A DNA stretch of 15,411 nucleotides from DATELY01 sp035276085 (GTDB taxonomy: Bacteria; Pseudomonadota; Gammaproteobacteria; Steroidobacterales; Steroidobacteraceae). Of the stretch, positions 13,156 through 15,411 are shown in pieces; within the stretch, counting starts at the first letter, position 1; each line of letters starts with the position of its first letter. Location of the stretch: NCBI GenBank assembly GCA_035276085.1, contig DATELY010000116.1:1-15411 (forward strand). The letters are read 5' to 3'. Made by a program: the position numbers and the translations under genes. The notes beneath the pieces were generated by a model. It made no database searches. It was not told the origin of the DNA and saw only the letters and a program-made list of their open reading frames with translations.

Positions 13156-14142
13156 ATGTCAGCAAAGGTAAATGGGGGTGTCGTCGCCGCGGTCGGCATG
13201 ACGCACACCCCTGGACTTGGTGATCAGCTGGATCGTCCAGACGCCGCTCAGGTCAAGCGGCTCTTCGAAGGGTTCGATCAGGTGCGCCGACAGATCGAGC
13301 AAGCGCAGCCCGACGTGATCGTCGCGTTCGTCAACGACCATTTCGATATGTTTACTTTGAGGGGAATGCCCGCCGTCGCGATCGGACTAGGCGACACGCA
13401 TTGGGGTCCGACGGCCGAAACCGAGGCATGGATTCAGATGAAGCGCGGACCCGTGCCCGGCCATCGCAACCTGGCCTTCGATATCTATGCGTCGCTGATG
13501 GATGATGGATTCGATCTCTACCGGTTTGAGTCGGCGGAGTTCGTTCACAACGTCCTTCTTCCCAAGCGGTATCTCTGGCCCGGGCTCGACATTCCCGTCG
13601 TGCCTGTATTTATCAATTGCTTCGTGCCGCCGCTGCCGACATTCCGGCGTGCTTATGAGCTCGGGCAAGCCATCCGCAAGGTCGTCGCGCGCCGATCGGA
13701 GCGTGTGGCGTTCCTGGCCAGCGGCGGCATATCGCACTGGCCTCCCATCTTTGCGGAGGAGTTCGAGGTCGGAGATCCGAGGCGGGAGCGGCTGCTGCAG
13801 TTCCATATGTACGGCCCGGAGGCACTCAAGAAGGATCCGACGATTTTTCTCGCGCTGCTCGAGCGCGAAAAAGAGATGGCCGCTTCGAGCCGGCAGCTCA
13901 TCAACATCGAGTGGGACCGCGAGTTCCTGCAGCGGCTTGCAGAGGGCGATGTGGAATATCTCTCGAACCTCAACCACGATGAGGTCCGTGCGGCGGGAGG
14001 TCCCGGCGGCGCCGAGATGCTGCTGTGGGTTGCCCTCATGGGGGCCATGGACGGCGGCAAAGCTCACGTCGTGATGTACGAGCCGGTCAAGGAGTGGATG
14101 GGCGGCGTCGGCTTGCTCAGCTATGCCATGAGCCCGGGCTGA
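13156..14142 (+). CDS. Class III (LigB-type) extradiol ring-cleavage dioxygenase
   Basis: Members use Fe(II) and O2 to open a catechol-type ring next to the two hydroxyls. The 328-residue product shows the LigB-fold ligand set: H17 in MTHTPGLG, H62 in VNDHFDMF and E287 in GGAEMLLW as likely iron ligands, with H131 (EFVHNVLLP) and H194 (SGGISHWPP) as likely catalytic histidines, by analogy with LigB H12, H61, E242, H127 and H195. Size and lack of a separate LigA-like small subunit resemble single-chain enzymes such as MhpB. The start ATG has AGGAA five bases upstream. It lies 72 bases after the receptor gene and 59 before the hydroxylase, so co-transcription is likely. The exact substrate (protocatechuate, gallate, dihydroxyphenylpropionate or another) is not determined. 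Confidence 0.88.
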   Translation: MSAKVNGGVVAAVGMTHTPGLGDQLDRPDAAQVKRLFEGFDQVRRQIEQAQPDVIVAFVNDHFDMFTLRGMPAVAIGLGDTHWGPTAETEAWIQMKRGPVPGHRNLAFDIYASLMDDGFDLYRFESAEFVHNVLLPKRYLWPGLDIPVVPVFINCFVPPLPTFRRAYELGQAIRKVVARRSERVAFLASGGISHWPPIFAEEFEVGDPRRERLLQFHMYGPEALKKDPTIFLALLEREKEMAASSRQLINIEWDREFLQRLAEGDVEYLSNLNHDEVRAAGGPGGAEMLLWVALMGAMDGGKAHVVMYEPVKEWMGGVGLLSYAMSPG

Positions 14143-14201
14143 AACCGTGCACGTGCTTAGCACCGTGAGCATCCTCGTGTTCGCGTCGTGGAGAGGGCGT
14201 C

Positions 14202-15377
14202 ATGCCTCTTGAAGCGATCATTGCGGGTGGCGGCATCGCTGGTTTGTCGACCGCTACCGCGCTTGCTCAGCGCGGCTGGCGCGTGACGGTGTTCGAAAGT
14301 CGAGGGGAGCTCCGCGTGACGGGCTCCGGCATCTATCTCCACAACAATGGCCTCACGGTGTTGTCGGAGCTGGGTGCATACGATCGCGCGATGTCCAATC
14401 CCTTCCTGGGGTGCGCGTGGGAGCAACGGGATCATTTGGGGCAGATCATCTTGCCGGGAGAATTGCCCCCGAGCGTGCGCATGGTTTCGATTCCGCGCAG
14501 CGATTTGATGGCAGGCCTCGAAGGCGCGGCGCGTTCCGCGGGCGTGCAACTCGTTACGGGGTTGGAAGTCGTCGAGGCGCGGGCGGACGGATCATTGATC
14601 TTCCCCAACGGCGATCGGATGCAAGCGGATCTGGCGATCGGGTGCGATGGCGCCTCTTCGCGGATACGGCGCTCGCTCGGATTGGAGCTGCACCACGAGC
14701 GCTCCAGCGAAGGCGCTCTGAGGACCATCGTCCGCGGGACTCAGGACGAGATTGCGCCTGAAGCGCGGGGACGTTTCATCGAGAACTGGAACGGTAGGCG
14801 TCGCTTGCTGGTCACGCCGATGAAGCTCGACGAAATATATCTCGCTCTGACTTGCCCGGCGGACGATGACGAGGCGCGCGATACGCGCATCCGGCCATGC
14901 TGGAAGGAGAGCTTCCCTCAGTGGGCGAATCTCATCGATCGCATCGCTCCTGACCGGGTCACCTGGAATGTCTATTCGGTGGTGAAGTGCAAGAGTTGGT
15001 CGGCGGGTCGCGCCTGCTTGCTCGGCGACGCGGCGCATGCCACGACCCCGAATCTCGGGCAAGGCGGCGGCATGGCGATGCAGAATGGACTCGCACTCGC
15101 GGCGTACTTGGCCAACGTCGAAGATCGGCGCGATATCCCTGCGGCGCTCGCCGCATGGGAAGAGGCGATGCGGCCGCTGATCGATGCCAGCCAGCGCTGG
15201 GCCAGCCTGTTCGGTGAGTTCGCCAATATCCCAAACGAGGTGCGGCCGCGGCTGATTCGCGCGGTATTGAGCGACCCTTGGGTGCAGTCGCAGATTGCAG
15301 TGGCAGCCGCATCGATCCCCATCGCCCGTGTCGATTGGTCGCCAGGTGCGCCTGCGCCGGGCCGGAGTCAACGCTGA
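14202..15377 (+). CDS. FAD-dependent aromatic hydroxylase (class A flavoprotein monooxygenase)
   Basis: Family members (salicylate, 3-hydroxybenzoate, 6-hydroxynicotinate hydroxylases and UbiH-like proteins) use NAD(P)H and O2 to hydroxylate aromatic rings. The 391-residue product has the Rossmann FAD motif IIAGGGIAGLSTATAL (residues 6-21) ending in an acidic VFES, the DG motif IGCDGASSRIRR (D149, G150), and the GD motif CLLGDAAHATTPNLGQGGG (G275, D276) that contacts FAD ribose and pyrophosphate. No signal peptide is visible, so it is cytoplasmic. The ATG at 14202 has GGAGAGGG just upstream. Its stop overlaps the next start (TGATG). Beside an extradiol dioxygenase it plausibly makes the ortho-diol that the dioxygenase cleaves. 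Confidence 0.9.
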   Translation: MPLEAIIAGGGIAGLSTATALAQRGWRVTVFESRGELRVTGSGIYLHNNGLTVLSELGAYDRAMSNPFLGCAWEQRDHLGQIILPGELPPSVRMVSIPRSDLMAGLEGAARSAGVQLVTGLEVVEARADGSLIFPNGDRMQADLAIGCDGASSRIRRSLGLELHHERSSEGALRTIVRGTQDEIAPEARGRFIENWNGRRRLLVTPMKLDEIYLALTCPADDDEARDTRIRPCWKESFPQWANLIDRIAPDRVTWNVYSVVKCKSWSAGRACLLGDAAHATTPNLGQGGGMAMQNGLALAAYLANVEDRRDIPAALAAWEEAMRPLIDASQRWASLFGEFANIPNEVRPRLIRAVLSDPWVQSQIAVAAASIPIARVDWSPGAPAPGRSQR

Positions 15378-15411
15378 TGTCCTTCGAGGATCTGCCGCCG
15401 CTGCCGCCTGC
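15377..15411 (+). CDS. Start of a further gene, cut by the window edge
   Basis: An ATG at 15377 shares its A with the TGA stop of the hydroxylase and has GGAG nine bases upstream. The readable codons give MSFEDLPPLPPA. The overlap indicates translational coupling, so the gene belongs to the same operon. Its family cannot be judged from twelve residues. Confidence 0.65.
   Translation, partial: MSFEDLPPLPP

Overview
The window looks like the chromosome of a GC-rich gammaproteobacterium. The evidence is the gene order pncC-thpR-recA-recX-alaS-csrA-tRNA-Ser(GCU)-tRNA-Arg(ACG), which closely follows the Escherichia coli/Pseudomonas arrangement around recA and csrA, together with high protein similarity to E. 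coli MutS, RecA, AlaS and CsrA. The large TonB-dependent receptor and the aromatic-degradation genes would fit a Steroidobacter/Nevskiales-like or other environmental lineage, but that placement is inference and cannot be settled from the window alone.

Layout. Positions 1-95 hold a pair of inverted GC-rich hairpin elements (a REP/BIME-like repeat) just past the 3' end of mutS. mutS (113-2668, minus strand, TTG start) is divergent from pncC-thpR-recA-recX (2857-5605, plus strand). The space between them contains eight perfect copies of an 8-bp tandem repeat. recA has an unusual 18-bp palindrome in its leader and no recognisable E. coli-type LexA box. alaS (5744-8413) follows, then a 426-bp gene-free stretch leading to csrA (8840-9061), a strong hairpin, and two tRNA genes. 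This half is housekeeping: mismatch repair, recombination, NAD recycling, RNA end processing, alanyl-tRNA synthesis and the global regulator CsrA.

Right after tRNA-Arg there is a short decayed C-terminal fragment of a phage-type tyrosine integrase (9607-9780, minus), its stop codon almost touching the tRNA. This marks the tRNA as a former attachment site and is the border between core and accessory DNA.

The accessory half (9986-15411) has a MarR-type regulator facing away from a consecutive plus-strand set: a TonB-dependent outer-membrane receptor, a LigB-type class III extradiol ring-cleavage dioxygenase, a class A FAD-dependent aromatic hydroxylase, and the first codons of a further gene overlapping the hydroxylase stop. 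The likely logic is uptake of an aromatic (or aromatic-like) compound, hydroxylation by the flavoprotein, ring opening by the dioxygenase, and control by MarR. A 14-bp motif occurs twice in the divergent regulator/receptor intergenic region, once over the -10/start region of a near-consensus receptor promoter, and is a good candidate for the MarR operator. The substrate is unknown and this module is the most likely place for something undescribed.
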